From positions 5,766,001-5,830,000 of the forward strand of contig NZ_JADBEF010000001.1 of assembly GCF_014873535.1 (NCBI RefSeq): 64,000 bases of DNA, in the 5' to 3' direction. This DNA is from Nonomuraea africana. Its GTDB lineage: Bacteria > Actinomycetota > Actinomycetes > Streptosporangiales > Streptosporangiaceae. Made by a program: the position numbers and the translations under genes. This document shows positions 15,857 through 24,788 of the stretch, piece by piece (positions within the stretch are counted from its first letter, which is position 1; the number at the start of each line of letters is the position of its first letter). Under the pieces are notes generated by a model. The model saw only the letters and a program-made list of their open reading frames with translations. It had not been told where the DNA came from and made no database searches.

Positions 15857-16609
15857 TTATCTGAGCTCGTCGGCTTCGAGGTACAGAGCGGCTCCGGTCT
15901 CCAGATTCACCTTGACTTCACGGTGACCTCGCGTGCCGGGCATCAGAATGAGAGTGCCCACGGCCCGTTCGTGATCGCGCAGCCGCTCCTCGGGATTATC
16001 ACGACGGCCGTCGATCTGCAACAGCGATACCCGACCGTCGCCCACGTCAAGCGCACGAGGCGTTCCTGGGCTGTCGGCCGTGGTAACGGTCAGCTGTACG
16101 GGGAGCACCTGGTCGAAATCCGGCCGGGCAGTGATCTCGTGAGCCAGCCAGAGTTGAGTGGGCGAGCCGAAACACAGATAGGTCAACGGGCGCTGGCGGT
16201 CGTGCTCAGCCTGCGGATCAAGCGCGCGGAAGTATTGAACGCGACCGACCTGCACCGTCGTGTTCTTCACGATCGGAGTGCCTCCGCGCTCGAAATGTCC
16301 CTGGACCAAGGTCCCTGCCATGGAGTTCCGCTCGCTGTCCGCTTGGGGGTCGAGCTCCGTGATCGGGAACGGCTTGGGCTTGAAAGTGTGGAAGGCGCCA
16401 TTGGCTGTGTGGAGACTGGCCCTGTAGGTCGCCTGTGCTGTCGGGTCCAAGCTGACCTGGAGCAGTACCTGGAAGCAGTGTTCGGGCATGGAGAACATCG
16501 GCAGGTGCGACAGGTAGATCCGGTCGTCGCCGAAGACCAGCATGCCGTGGACGCCCATCGTGTCAGCGTGGTGATGGTGGTCACCGCCGTGGTCGTGGTG
16601 GTTACTCAT
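15857..16609 (-). CDS. Histidine-rich conserved hypothetical protein
   Basis: Protein of 250 residues. The first 20 residues are a histidine cluster (SNHHDHGGDHHHHAD) that should bind metal. This is followed by VHGMLVFGDDRIYLSHLPMF, a block shared by a family of uncharacterised actinobacterial proteins. No signal peptide or membrane segment is visible. ATG 16609 has GGGAG 6 bases upstream. It lies 106 bases after the propeller-repeat gene on the same strand, so the two may be cotranscribed. The function is not recognised; a role in metal handling is only a guess from the histidines. Confidence 0.6.
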   Translation of the reverse strand: MSNHHDHGGDHHHHADTMGVHGMLVFGDDRIYLSHLPMFSMPEHCFQVLLQVSLDPTAQATYRASLHTANGAFHTFKPKPFPITELDPQADSERNSMAGTLVQGHFERGGTPIVKNTTVQVGRVQYFRALDPQAEHDRQRPLTYLCFGSPTQLWLAHEITARPDFDQVLPVQLTVTTADSPGTPRALDVGDGRVSLLQIDGRRDNPEERLRDHERAVGTLILMPGTRGHREVKVNLETGAALYLEADELR

Positions 16610-16715
16610 GGCCACTCCCTATGAAGAACACGACAGAGCGCAATGATCGAAACCTGTGGATCTGACGGGAAGGGTGTACCTAATGATGCCCCGTTCCTGC
16701 TGATGAAGGCTCCTC

Positions 16716-17588
16716 CTAATGCGGAAGATTGGGTCCCGGGATGTCACCGGCGTTGAACACCCGGCCGGCGGCCATGATCGAGTCTGCCGGGCCGCCGACC
16801 AAGGTCCAGGAATTCGGCGTGCCGTTGTAGCGATAGACAGCGCTTTTATCCGGAGTCAGCCCGTAGACCGTGTCCGAGGTGACGGCGAACGAGTGACCAG
16901 GCCCGCCGATGTGCTCCCAGTTGTCGGGGCTGCCGAGATAGTGATACAAATCGCCGCTGTCAGGGGTCTCACCCACCAACCCCCAAGGACCCGCATTGAT
17001 CCGGCCCGCGGCATTCCCCACCTTGGTCCAGGACATCGGAGTCCCGTCATACCTGTACACCTGAGCCTTGTCCGGTGTCAGCGCATAAACGCTTTCCGCC
17101 GTCACCACGAACGAGGCACCAGGCCCGCCGATCTGCTCCCACTGGAACGGGGAACCGAGATAGTGGAACACTGCGCCCGTCGTGGGGTCGGTCGCGACCA
17201 AACCCCAAGCCCCGCCGTAGATCTGCGCGGCAGCAGTCCCGATCTGGGTCCAGGACATCGGAGACCCGTCGTACCTCCACACCTGAGACCTATCTGGCGT
17301 CAGCCCGTAAACACTCTCCGCCGTCACCGCGAACGAAGCACCGGGATCGCCGATCTCGTCCCACTCGGGGAACAGGCCTATCGCGGTCTTCGACACTCTC
17401 CGCAGGTAATGCACGTGACTGTCAGGGTTCATCGTGGCCGCCAGCCCGAAGACACCCCCGTAGAGTTCGACTGTGGAGCGATCACTGATCATGCTCCAGT
17501 TCATCGGCGGCCCGTCATACCGGAAAGCGGCGCTTTTATCCGGAGTCAACGCGCAGATGGTCATTGGAGTAGCCACCTGTAGTCCCAT
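16716..17588 (-). CDS. Tectonin/tachylectin-like beta-propeller repeat protein
   Basis: Protein of 290 residues built almost wholly of repeats. Three full copies (about 11-92, 93-166, 167-240) and a half copy (241-290) share VYGLTPDKS, VYRYDGTPMSWT, WGLVATDP, HYLGSP and WEQIGGPGASFAVT. Each 74-residue copy is itself two similar halves with the pattern V.Y.G.P..W..IG, so about seven blades of a small propeller can be drawn. Such folds bind sugars or other ligands in tectonins and tachylectin-2. No signal peptide is visible, so it may be cytoplasmic. It sits in the accessory patch with the His-rich gene just downstream. Confidence 0.68.
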   Translation of the reverse strand: MGLQVATPMTICALTPDKSAAFRYDGPPMNWSMISDRSTVELYGGVFGLAATMNPDSHVHYLRRVSKTAIGLFPEWDEIGDPGASFAVTAESVYGLTPDRSQVWRYDGSPMSWTQIGTAAAQIYGGAWGLVATDPTTGAVFHYLGSPFQWEQIGGPGASFVVTAESVYALTPDKAQVYRYDGTPMSWTKVGNAAGRINAGPWGLVGETPDSGDLYHYLGSPDNWEHIGGPGHSFAVTSDTVYGLTPDKSAVYRYNGTPNSWTLVGGPADSIMAAGRVFNAGDIPGPNLPH

Positions 17589-18487
17589 CAGCCTTGCTCC
17601 TTTCTCTCTCGCCCCGCGATCCCCGGACAGTCGTCGGTCAGAGCTGGCCCGCGACTGAACAACGACTAACTACGGCGCCCGAGCTTGTTAGGCAGGCGAA
17701 CACTACTGATATCTGCTGCTATCTGCGGAGTTACCCAGCCGCAGCGCTGCGTCATCTCTCGCGTCGGCGGGCCCGCACCGAACCAGCCGCAAAGGGCCCC
17801 CACCCACAGACCGTGTCCGTATCACGTAGCCACCGGGCCCGCTTCATTCGCGGGTTATTATCCTTCACGTACCTCGAATGCCCATCCGAAGGCGAATTTC
17901 CCCGTACTTTTCGATACGCACTGGATCAGTCTTCGCGAATGCCTATGATCCGACAGGCGTCAAACTCAACAACGCCTCCTCACCCACCGGGCCCACGGAC
18001 CAGGCGACCTCCTCAGAAGAGAGGCCGACATATCTAATATGCCATCTTCCACGAAAGCCGACTCGAGCGCGGGGAGTCAACACACTTAGACCGACTTTCC
18101 TGGTTGATGGCTGAACTCAAGGGACCTGCCGTCACGGGCAACGCCAACCCTCAGCCGATCTACGCGGTCATGTGTTCCAGATCAGCTTCTGTTTACCGGC
18201 ACGAAACAATCTCGACTGGTCGTCCTGGATACCACTACGAGAGAGTCTCGACGGCGCACGTGGGGCTTTACCCCCGCGACCTGCGTACCGTTCTACGTGT
18301 CATCCCATACCGACACATCCAGCGGCGCCGACGCCGTACCCGAGGCCATCAGATGCGGACCCTGGGCGGTATCGCGCGACTGCCGGGCGTGGACGGCAAG
18401 ACGATCAGCCAGTACCGGGTCGCGATCGAGGCCCCGCGTGCAGGACCGCGAGCAGCGGGGCAGCCGGACCCCGGCTCGGTCGCGGCG
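17589..18487. other. About 900 bp without a recognisable gene
   Basis: Base composition is lower in GC than the neighbours, stop codons are frequent in most frames, and the open frames present lack ribosome-binding sites and family resemblance. The stretch ends in an IS256 relic. It probably holds the promoter of the propeller gene at its left edge and decayed inserted DNA elsewhere. Confidence 0.5.
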
Positions 18488-18600
18488 CTACGACAAGCAC
18501 GAGCGCGCCGGCGGGGAGACGGGCAACGGCGCAACGGGACTTGGTCCAAGGCCGTCGTCACCGCTGTCGGGCCGGTGGAGATCACTGTGCCGTGTAGCCC
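18488..18600 (+). pseudogene. IS256 (Mutator) family transposase fragment
   Basis: Reading the plus strand gives YDKHERAGGETGNG and, after a frame change, RNGTWSKAVVTAVGPVEITVP. This is the N-terminal GYDKHD-GNSRNGTR-K-V-T-GP-VEI-VPRDR block of IS256-family transposases. The frame is broken between the two parts and the remaining 300 or so residues are gone. It abuts the end of the aminotransferase gene. Confidence 0.65.
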
Positions 18601-19811
18601 CCGAGGTGTGCCCGCGTCTGCGCGAAGGCCCGGTCGGTGCCTTCCAGGGCGCGGTCGACGTCGTCCTCGGTGTGGGCGGCCGACAGGAACCAGTTGTGCC
18701 ACGGGTGGAGGTAGACGCCGTTCCTGAGGCAGGCGTCGCTCCAGTACATCGCGGTCGACAGGTCGGCGTCGCCGTCGAAGCTCAGCCAGGGGATGGTCAC
18801 GGGGCCCGTCTGGTTGACCGTGAAGCCGTGCGCCTTGGCCTGGGCGTGGAGGCCCTCACGCAGCCGGGTCCCCGAGCGGAACATGGTCGCGATGCCGTCG
18901 GTGTCGCGCAGCGTCTCGATGGTCGCCTTGGCGGCGGCCATCGCGACCGCGCTGAACCAGAACGAGCCGGTCGAGTAGAGCGTCTGCGCGGGGCCGCGGA
19001 GCGCGTCCGTGCCGGTGACCGCGGCGATGGGGTAGCCGTTGGCCATGGCCTTCGACCAGGCCGTCAGGTCGGGTCGCACGCCGTACTGCTCCCATGAGCC
19101 GCGCAGGTCGATGCGGAAGCCCGCGCGCACGTCGTCGATGACGAGCGCGGCGCCGAGGCGGTCGGCGAGGGCGCGGGCGCCTCGGGCGAAGGCGGGCTCG
19201 ACGAGTTCCTGGTCCTCGAAGGAGTCGTGCTTGAAGGGGGTGACGATGATCGCGGCGACGTCGCCCTCGACGGTCGCGGCGGCGGCCTCCAGCGACTCCA
19301 GCGAGTTGTAGGTGAACTCGACCAGGTCGGCGCGCTCGTTGGGGGTGGTGCCCGCAGGCGATGGCGTGCACCAGGGATCGGCGCCGTGGTAGGCGCCGTG
19401 CGCCATCAGCACCTTCGTCCGGCCGGTCGCCGCGCGCGCCACCATGAGCGCCTGGGTGGTGGCGTCGGTGCCGTTCTTGGAGAACATCGCCCAGTCGGCG
19501 CTCGGGATCGTGTCCACGAGCAGCTCGGCCAGCTCCACCATGATCGGGCCAGGGCCGTTGAGGCAGTCGCCCTGGGCCAGCTGGCGGGCGGCGGCCTCCT
19601 CGACGACGGGGTGGCGGTGGCCGAGCACGACGGGCCCCCACGAGCACATGAAGTCGATGTACTCGCGCCCGTCCACGTCCCACTGCCGGCAACCTTCGCC
19701 ACGGGCGAAGAACTGGGGGTAGCCGGGGGCGAAGATGGCCGCGTTGAGATGGCCGTACATGCCGCCGGGGATGACCTGCCGCGCGCGCTCGCGCAGCTCA
19801 GCGTCCTTCAT
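18582..19811 (-). CDS. Class III aminotransferase, glutamate-1-semialdehyde aminomutase-like
   Basis: PLP enzyme of 409 residues. The conserved DDVRAGFR is at 226-233 and the Schiff-base lysine is Lys254 in AWSKAMANGYP; YHGAD at 141-145 stacks on the cofactor. It resembles glutamate-1-semialdehyde aminomutases but lies in a sugar cluster, so it is more likely an amino-sugar or amino-alcohol transaminase. It overlaps the kinase gene by 14 bases and must be cotranscribed with it. Its 3' end touches the IS256 relic. The true substrate is unknown. Confidence 0.85.
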   Translation of the reverse strand: MKDAELRERARQVIPGGMYGHLNAAIFAPGYPQFFARGEGCRQWDVDGREYIDFMCSWGPVVLGHRHPVVEEAAARQLAQGDCLNGPGPIMVELAELLVDTIPSADWAMFSKNGTDATTQALMVARAATGRTKVLMAHGAYHGADPWCTPSPAGTTPNERADLVEFTYNSLESLEAAAATVEGDVAAIIVTPFKHDSFEDQELVEPAFARGARALADRLGAALVIDDVRAGFRIDLRGSWEQYGVRPDLTAWSKAMANGYPIAAVTGTDALRGPAQTLYSTGSFWFSAVAMAAAKATIETLRDTDGIATMFRSGTRLREGLHAQAKAHGFTVNQTGPVTIPWLSFDGDADLSTAMYWSDACLRNGVYLHPWHNWFLSAAHTEDDVDRALEGTDRAFAQTRAHLGGYTAQ

Positions 19812-20709
19812 CGAAGATCCCTTCCAGATCGCCCGCGTCGGAGCCGAGCCCGGTGGCGACGCGGGCGGCGGCCGCCGTACCCCAGTGGGCGGCGGTGACG
19901 ACGTCGTGACCGCGCAGCAGTCCGGTGAGGAAGCCCGCGCAGTAGGCGTCGCCGCAGCCTGTGGTGTCGTTGACCGGCACCTCCAGCGCGGGCACCCGCG
20001 TCGAGCCCTCGGCGGTGACGACGAGACTGCCCTCCTCGCCGAGCGTGACCAGCACGCTGGAGACGCCGTCGGCCAGGAGGGCCGCGGCGGCCTCCGCCAC
20101 CGTGGCCGCGCCGGTCATGGCCAGCGCCTGCGCGGCGTTGGGCAGCACGTGGTCGACGTGTGGGAGGAACGCGCGCGCCATGCCCAGCAGGTCGGGCAGT
20201 TCCGACAGCGGGTCCATGGTGATGATCGTGCCCTGCTCCCTGAGGGAGTCGAGGAGGGAGAAGAAGGCGGGGTCGCCGAGGCCGAAGGTGACGTCCATGC
20301 CGCCCAGGTGGACGGCCCGCGCCCGGCGCAGCACCTCGACGTCGAGGTCCGCGAGGCTCACGCTCAGGTTCGCGCCGGGCACGTGGAAGCTGGGCCTGCC
20401 GCCGTCCGGCCTGATCGGCAGGATCGAGGCGGCGGTCTGCTCCCCCTTGCGGCGGGCCAGGCGCGACACGTCCACCCCGTGCCTCGACATGGTCATCAGC
20501 AGGAAGTCGCCGAGCTCGTCGTCGCCGATCGCGCCCATGGACGTCACCTCGTGGCCGAGGCGCACCAGGTCGACGGCGGTCCCCGCGGCCGCGCCCGCGG
20601 CCGTGAGGCGGATCTGGTCGACCAGCACCGTGTCCTGCCCCGCAGGGATGGTCTCGACCGGACGGGTGAGGATGTCCACGATGTGCACGCCTACGGTCAC
20701 CACGCTCAT
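19798..20709 (-). CDS. PfkB family sugar kinase
   Basis: Ribokinase-fold kinase of 303 residues. The ATP-binding and catalytic motif DTTGCGDAYCAGF is at 248-260 with the base Asp254. The substrate side begins with a conserved Gly-rich stretch at 38-43. It phosphorylates a sugar or sugar-like hydroxyl using ATP. It leads an operon with the aminotransferase gene and is divergent from TetR and aldolase genes, which suggests kinase, aminotransferase and aldolase act on one compound. A clear promoter (TTGACT, 17 bp, TCTACT) ends eight bases before ATG, so the mRNA is nearly leaderless. Confidence 0.88.
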   Translation of the reverse strand: MSVVTVGVHIVDILTRPVETIPAGQDTVLVDQIRLTAAGAAAGTAVDLVRLGHEVTSMGAIGDDELGDFLLMTMSRHGVDVSRLARRKGEQTAASILPIRPDGGRPSFHVPGANLSVSLADLDVEVLRRARAVHLGGMDVTFGLGDPAFFSLLDSLREQGTIITMDPLSELPDLLGMARAFLPHVDHVLPNAAQALAMTGAATVAEAAAALLADGVSSVLVTLGEEGSLVVTAEGSTRVPALEVPVNDTTGCGDAYCAGFLTGLLRGHDVVTAAHWGTAAAARVATGLGSDAGDLEGIFDEGR

Positions 20710-20717
20710 GGACCGGT

Positions 20718-20746
20718 AGTAGACAGACGTCCGAATAAAAAGTCAA
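20718..20746 (-). promoter_or_regulatory. Promoter of the kinase-aminotransferase operon
   Basis: On the minus strand TTGACT (20746-20741) and TCTACT (20723-20718) are 17 bases apart, close to the housekeeping sigma consensus. The region overlaps the promoter of the divergent tetR gene (TATGCT at 20747-20752 on the plus strand, six bases before its ATG), so one bound repressor could control both. Confidence 0.6.
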
Positions 20747-20758
20747 TATGCTGGTGCC

Positions 20759-21343
20759 ATGCCGAAGATCGTTGACCACGACGAGCGCCGCCGTGAGGTG
20801 CTGTCCGCCGCGAGCACCGTCATCGTGCGCGACGGCATCGACGCCGCCACCAGCCGCGCGATCGCCAAGGAGGCGGGCTACTCCAACGGGGTGCTGGCCC
20901 ACTACTTCGCCGACAAGGACGACATCCTGCTGTCGGCGCTGCGCGACTCCCACCGCCGCATCCGCGCGCGCATCACCGAGCGGGTGGGCGCCGCGCGGGG
21001 GCTGGCGGCGCTGCGCGAGGTGCTGATGGACAACCTGCCGCTCGACGCCGAGCGCGCCCAGGAGACACGGCTCGAGGTCAGCTTCTGGAGCAGGAGCCTG
21101 GCCGTCGAACGCCTGGCCGAGGTGCAGCGCGCGGAGGCGGCCGAGCTGCGCGCCGCCGTACGGCACCTGCTGGAGGAGGCGCGCGTGGCCGGGGAGATCC
21201 GCGCGGACGAGGGCCTCGACGACCTGACCGAACGCCTGCTGGCCCTGGTGGACGGCCTGAGCCTGCGCTCGCTGCTCTACCCCGACCGGCTGGGTCGCGC
21301 CGAGCTGGAGCGCATCATGACCACGACCTTGGAGGCACTGTGA
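20759..21343 (+). CDS. TetR/AcrR family regulator (BetI-like)
   Basis: Repressor of 194 residues. The helix-turn-helix (about 25-50) reads TSRAIAKEAGYSNGVLAHYF, the style of BetI-type regulators. TATGCT lies six bases before ATG with no Shine-Dalgarno, so translation is probably leaderless. It overlaps the aldolase gene by GTGA and is divergent from the kinase operon, which makes it the likely local regulator of both units. The inducer is unknown, perhaps the sugar consumed by the cluster. Confidence 0.88.
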   Translation: MPKIVDHDERRREVLSAASTVIVRDGIDAATSRAIAKEAGYSNGVLAHYFADKDDILLSALRDSHRRIRARITERVGAARGLAALREVLMDNLPLDAERAQETRLEVSFWSRSLAVERLAEVQRAEAAELRAAVRHLLEEARVAGEIRADEGLDDLTERLLALVDGLSLRSLLYPDRLGRAELERIMTTTLEAL

Positions 21344-21984
21344 CCGCCGTCGACCTGCTCAGGCAGCAACTCTGCGAGTACGGCAGGCGCGCCGTCGAGC
21401 TCGGCCTGGTGCTCGGCACCTCGGGCAACCTGAGCGCGCGGCACGGCGACCTGGTGGCCGTCACGCCCTCCGGCGCCGCGCTCGACCGGCTGACGCCCGA
21501 GATGTGCCCTGTCGTGGACGTCGAGGGGTACCTGGTCGAGGGCGAGCTCCAGCCCTCCTCGGAGACTCCCATGCACCTGGCGATCTACGAGAGCACCTCC
21601 GCGCTGGCCGTCGTGCACACGCACGCGGTGTTCGGCACGGTCGTGGCGACCACGATGACCGAGCTGCCGCCCGTCCACTACAACGCGCTGATGCTGGGCG
21701 GCGTGGTGAAGGTCGCCGAGTACGCCACCTACGGCACGCCCGAGCTGGCCGCCAACATCAGGACGGCGATGGCGGGCAAGCAGGCGGCGCTGATGGCCAA
21801 CCACGGGGGTGTGACCATCGGCGCCACGCTGGAGCAGGCCTTCGAGGCCACCCGGCTGCTGGAGTGGCTGTGCGAGGTCTACGTGCGCGGCCTGTCCGTC
21901 GGCAAGCCGGTGGTGCTCACCGACGAACAGCTGACCGCGGTCGTCGAGCGGATGGCGAACCCGCCCGCCTTCCCCAGGCGCTGA
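21340..21984 (+). CDS. Class II aldolase/adducin family protein
   Basis: Zinc aldolase of 214 residues in the L-fuculose-phosphate aldolase family. The predicted ligands fall almost exactly as in E. coli FucA: Glu75 in SSETPMH, His93 and His95 in VVHTHA, and His155 in ANHGG. It cleaves a phosphorylated sugar to a DHAP-type or glycolaldehyde-type fragment; the phosphate donor is probably the PfkB kinase encoded on the other side. GTG 21340 overlaps the tetR stop, so the two are coupled. The exact sugar cannot be read from sequence. Confidence 0.87.
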   Translation: MTAVDLLRQQLCEYGRRAVELGLVLGTSGNLSARHGDLVAVTPSGAALDRLTPEMCPVVDVEGYLVEGELQPSSETPMHLAIYESTSALAVVHTHAVFGTVVATTMTELPPVHYNALMLGGVVKVAEYATYGTPELAANIRTAMAGKQAALMANHGGVTIGATLEQAFEATRLLEWLCEVYVRGLSVGKPVVLTDEQLTAVVERMANPPAFPRR

Positions 21985-21988
21985 GCCT

Positions 21989-23560
21989 TCAGCCGCCGAG
22001 GGCGGCCTTCTCCGCCAGGCCGAGCGGCAGGCTGCCCGAGCCCGCGATCCTGTCGTGGAACTCCTTCTGCGTCCCGGTGAACGCCTTGGCGATCCGCTCG
22101 ATCTCGATCGCGCCCGTGAGGTAGGAGGGCGCCTGGGTGGGCCACGCGCAGTACCTGTTGACCTCGCCCTTCGCGGTCTCGGGCGACAGCGACGAGTTGG
22201 CCAGCATGTACGCCTCGGCGTCCGCGATGGACATGTCCTCGCAGTGCAGCGCGGTGTCGACGACCATGCGGGCGGCGCGGAAGATGCGCGCGTCCAGGTA
22301 GCCGAGCTCGGTGGCGGGGGTGTCGAAGTAGCCGTGCTCGTTGATCATCTTCTCGACGTAGAGGCCCCAGCCCTCGTTGAAGTACGGCGTGCTGAACACC
22401 TTGCGGATGGTCCTGGGGTTGCCCGCCTTGTGCGCCAGGTGCCAGTGGTGTCCCGGGTAGGCCTCGTGCACGGCGATCGCGGGCATCTGGAACCGGCTGT
22501 TGGTGCGCAGGCGCTGCCGTACCTGCTCGTCGGTGAAGCCGTCGGGGGTGTAGGGCACGAAGAAGTACCCGCGCCTGGAGCTGGTCAGCGGCGGCGGGGA
22601 GATGTAGTGCGCCACGGACAGGATCGGCCTGTTGTACTCCGCCGACGGCAGGACAAGGCACTCCTCGCCCTCGGGGAAGGTCACGAGGTCGCGTTCGCGG
22701 ACGAACTCGCGGGCGCGCTGGGTCTCCGCCTCGTACTCGGCGCGCATGGCCTCGAGGGTGGGCGGGTGGTCGTCGGCGAGCGTGGCCAGCGCGGCGCGCC
22801 AGTCGCCCGAGCCGTCGAGCCTGCGCGCCGCCTCCCGCATCTCGGCGTCGAGCAGCGCCACCTGCTGCCTGCCGCGCTCGTGCAACCCCGCCGCGCCGTA
22901 CCCGAGCAGTTCCCTCTCGGTCAGCAGCGTGCTGTAGAGCTTCTCCCCCATCCGCCAGCTGCCGTGGGCCTCGAAGCCCTCGAGGAAGGTGACGAAACCG
23001 TCGAAGGCGCGCGCGGCCGGCTCGGCCGCCACGGCGAACCTGGAGCTGAGAACGGCGTCCTCGATCATCGAGGGGATGGTCCGCGTCAGCAGGCCGCGGG
23101 CCGTGCGGGCCTGACCGAGGGCGCGCTGCACCAGCAGGTCGGCCGCCAGGTCGGGGTCGAGGTTGGTACGGCAGGCCGCCAGCACGTCAGGCACCTCGCC
23201 GAGCTGCGCGATCGCCGCCTCGACCAGTTCCGCCTCAGGCTTGAGCGCCCGCTGGAACGGCACGAACAGGGAGGCGAAGACACCGCCCAGGTAGCCGGTC
23301 GGGTCCCTTCGCCACCACGGCCACGTGGCCATCGCGAGCTCGCCGCGCAGCTGGGAGACGGCGAGGTCACGGTCGATGGCGTCGTCGACGGTGGGGGTCT
23401 CCCACGCCGTGAGCCGTTCGAGCCACCCTGCCTGCTCACGCTCGTAGGTCAGCAGGCCCTCCTCGGTGTAGTCGCCGAGGGTGCGGTCGTACCCTTCGGC
23501 GCCGAGCAGCGTCGCGGAGACGGGGTTACGGGAGAAATACCAGGTGAGAAACTCGTCCAC
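21989..23560 (-). CDS. DUF885 family protein, putative zinc peptidase
   Basis: Protein of 523 residues. The family's best-conserved motif HEAYPGHHWH at 365-374 and the following EGWGLYVE at 396-403 look like a zinc site of the HE...H type with a downstream glutamate. DUF885 proteins are annotated as predicted carboxypeptidases; activity is poorly established. There is no signal peptide, so it should be cytoplasmic. It starts with GTG 23560, convergent with the aldolase gene and divergent from the DUF4032 gene with a 22-bp gap. Confidence 0.82.
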   Translation of the reverse strand: MDEFLTWYFSRNPVSATLLGAEGYDRTLGDYTEEGLLTYEREQAGWLERLTAWETPTVDDAIDRDLAVSQLRGELAMATWPWWRRDPTGYLGGVFASLFVPFQRALKPEAELVEAAIAQLGEVPDVLAACRTNLDPDLAADLLVQRALGQARTARGLLTRTIPSMIEDAVLSSRFAVAAEPAARAFDGFVTFLEGFEAHGSWRMGEKLYSTLLTERELLGYGAAGLHERGRQQVALLDAEMREAARRLDGSGDWRAALATLADDHPPTLEAMRAEYEAETQRAREFVRERDLVTFPEGEECLVLPSAEYNRPILSVAHYISPPPLTSSRRGYFFVPYTPDGFTDEQVRQRLRTNSRFQMPAIAVHEAYPGHHWHLAHKAGNPRTIRKVFSTPYFNEGWGLYVEKMINEHGYFDTPATELGYLDARIFRAARMVVDTALHCEDMSIADAEAYMLANSSLSPETAKGEVNRYCAWPTQAPSYLTGAIEIERIAKAFTGTQKEFHDRIAGSGSLPLGLAEKAALGG

Positions 23561-23582
23561 GTCCGCACCATATCCTGAGGAA

Positions 23583-24788
23583 ATGCCGCTTCAGATCACC
23601 GGTGCGCTCGGCGACCCGGACCTCATCCGGCTCCCTTGGGAGCTCCCCCTGGAAGAGTGGCCGGCCCGCCATCTGGTGGACCTGCCGCGCGGTATCTCCC
23701 GCCACGTGGTGCGATTCGCCAGGCTCGGCGGCAAGGTCTACGCGATCAAGGAGATCAGCGAGCGGTACGCCAAGCGCGAGTACCGGCTGCTGTGGGACCT
23801 GGCCAGGCTGGACGCGCCCGCCGTCGAGCCCGTGGCGTACGTGACGGGCAGGGACGAGGGTCTCGACTCCGCGCTCATCACCAGGCACCTGCAGTTCTCG
23901 CTCCCCTACCGCGCCGTGATGTCCGGCACCCTGCGCCCCGACACGCTCACCCGCCTGCTCGACGCCCTGGCCGTGCTGCTGGTGCGGCTGCACCTCAACG
24001 GCTTCTACTGGGGCGACTGCTCGCTGTCCAACACGCTGTTCCGCAGGGACGCGGGGGCCTTCGCCGCCTACCTGGTCGACGCCGAGACCGGCGAGATGCA
24101 CCCGATGATCAGCGAGGGCCAGCGGCTGCACGACATCGAGGTGGCCTACACCAACCTGTTCGGCGAGATGCTGGACCTGGAGGCGGGCGGGCTGCTGCAC
24201 CCGTCCATCGACCCGCTCGACACCGCCGAGCAGATCACCACCCGCTACCACCGGCTGTGGGAGGAGATCACCCAGGACGAGATCATCGAGGAGGTCGACT
24301 GGCACAAGGTGGAGAACCGCATCCGCCGCCTCAACCTCCTCGGCTTCGACGTGGCCGAGATGATGGTGCGGCGCAAGGTCGGCACCGGGCGGCTGATCGT
24401 GCGGCCCAAGGTCGTCGACGCCGGCCACCACCAGCGCCGCCTGCTCCGCCTGACCGGCCTCGACACCGAGGAGAACCAGGCGCGGCGGCTGCTGAACGAC
24501 CTCGACGGCTTCCGCGTGGCCAGGGGCCTGCGGCACGAGGACGAGGCGATCGTCGCGCACCGGTGGCTGGCCGAGGTGTTCCAGCCGACGATAGAGGCCA
24601 TCCCCGACGAGCTGCGCCGCAAGCTGGAGCCGGCCCAGCTCTTCCACGAGGTGCTCGACCACCGCTGGTACCTGTCGGAGACGGCCGGGAGCGATGTGGG
24701 GCTCCCGGCCGCGGTGAAGTCGTACGTGGACACCGTCCTGGTCCACAAGCCCGACGAGAAGGCGCTCCTTCCCGACAAGGATCAGTAG
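23583..24788 (+). CDS. DUF4032 domain protein with kinase-like N-terminal half
   Basis: Protein of 401 residues. The N-terminal half resembles lipopolysaccharide/RIO-type kinases: YAIKEISER supplies the ATP lysine, LHLNGFYWGDCSLSN is the catalytic-loop equivalent (an Asp-Cys-Ser-Leu-Ser-Asn variant of D-x-x-x-x-N) and LVDAETGE matches the metal-binding Asp position. The C-terminal half is DUF4032. No substrate is known for the family. ATG 23583 follows GAGG closely. The last seven bases overlap the convergent NmrA-like gene. Confidence 0.82.
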   Translation: MPLQITGALGDPDLIRLPWELPLEEWPARHLVDLPRGISRHVVRFARLGGKVYAIKEISERYAKREYRLLWDLARLDAPAVEPVAYVTGRDEGLDSALITRHLQFSLPYRAVMSGTLRPDTLTRLLDALAVLLVRLHLNGFYWGDCSLSNTLFRRDAGAFAAYLVDAETGEMHPMISEGQRLHDIEVAYTNLFGEMLDLEAGGLLHPSIDPLDTAEQITTRYHRLWEEITQDEIIEEVDWHKVENRIRRLNLLGFDVAEMMVRRKVGTGRLIVRPKVVDAGHHQRRLLRLTGLDTEENQARRLLNDLDGFRVARGLRHEDEAIVAHRWLAEVFQPTIEAIPDELRRKLEPAQLFHEVLDHRWYLSETAGSDVGLPAAVKSYVDTVLVHKPDEKALLPDKDQ

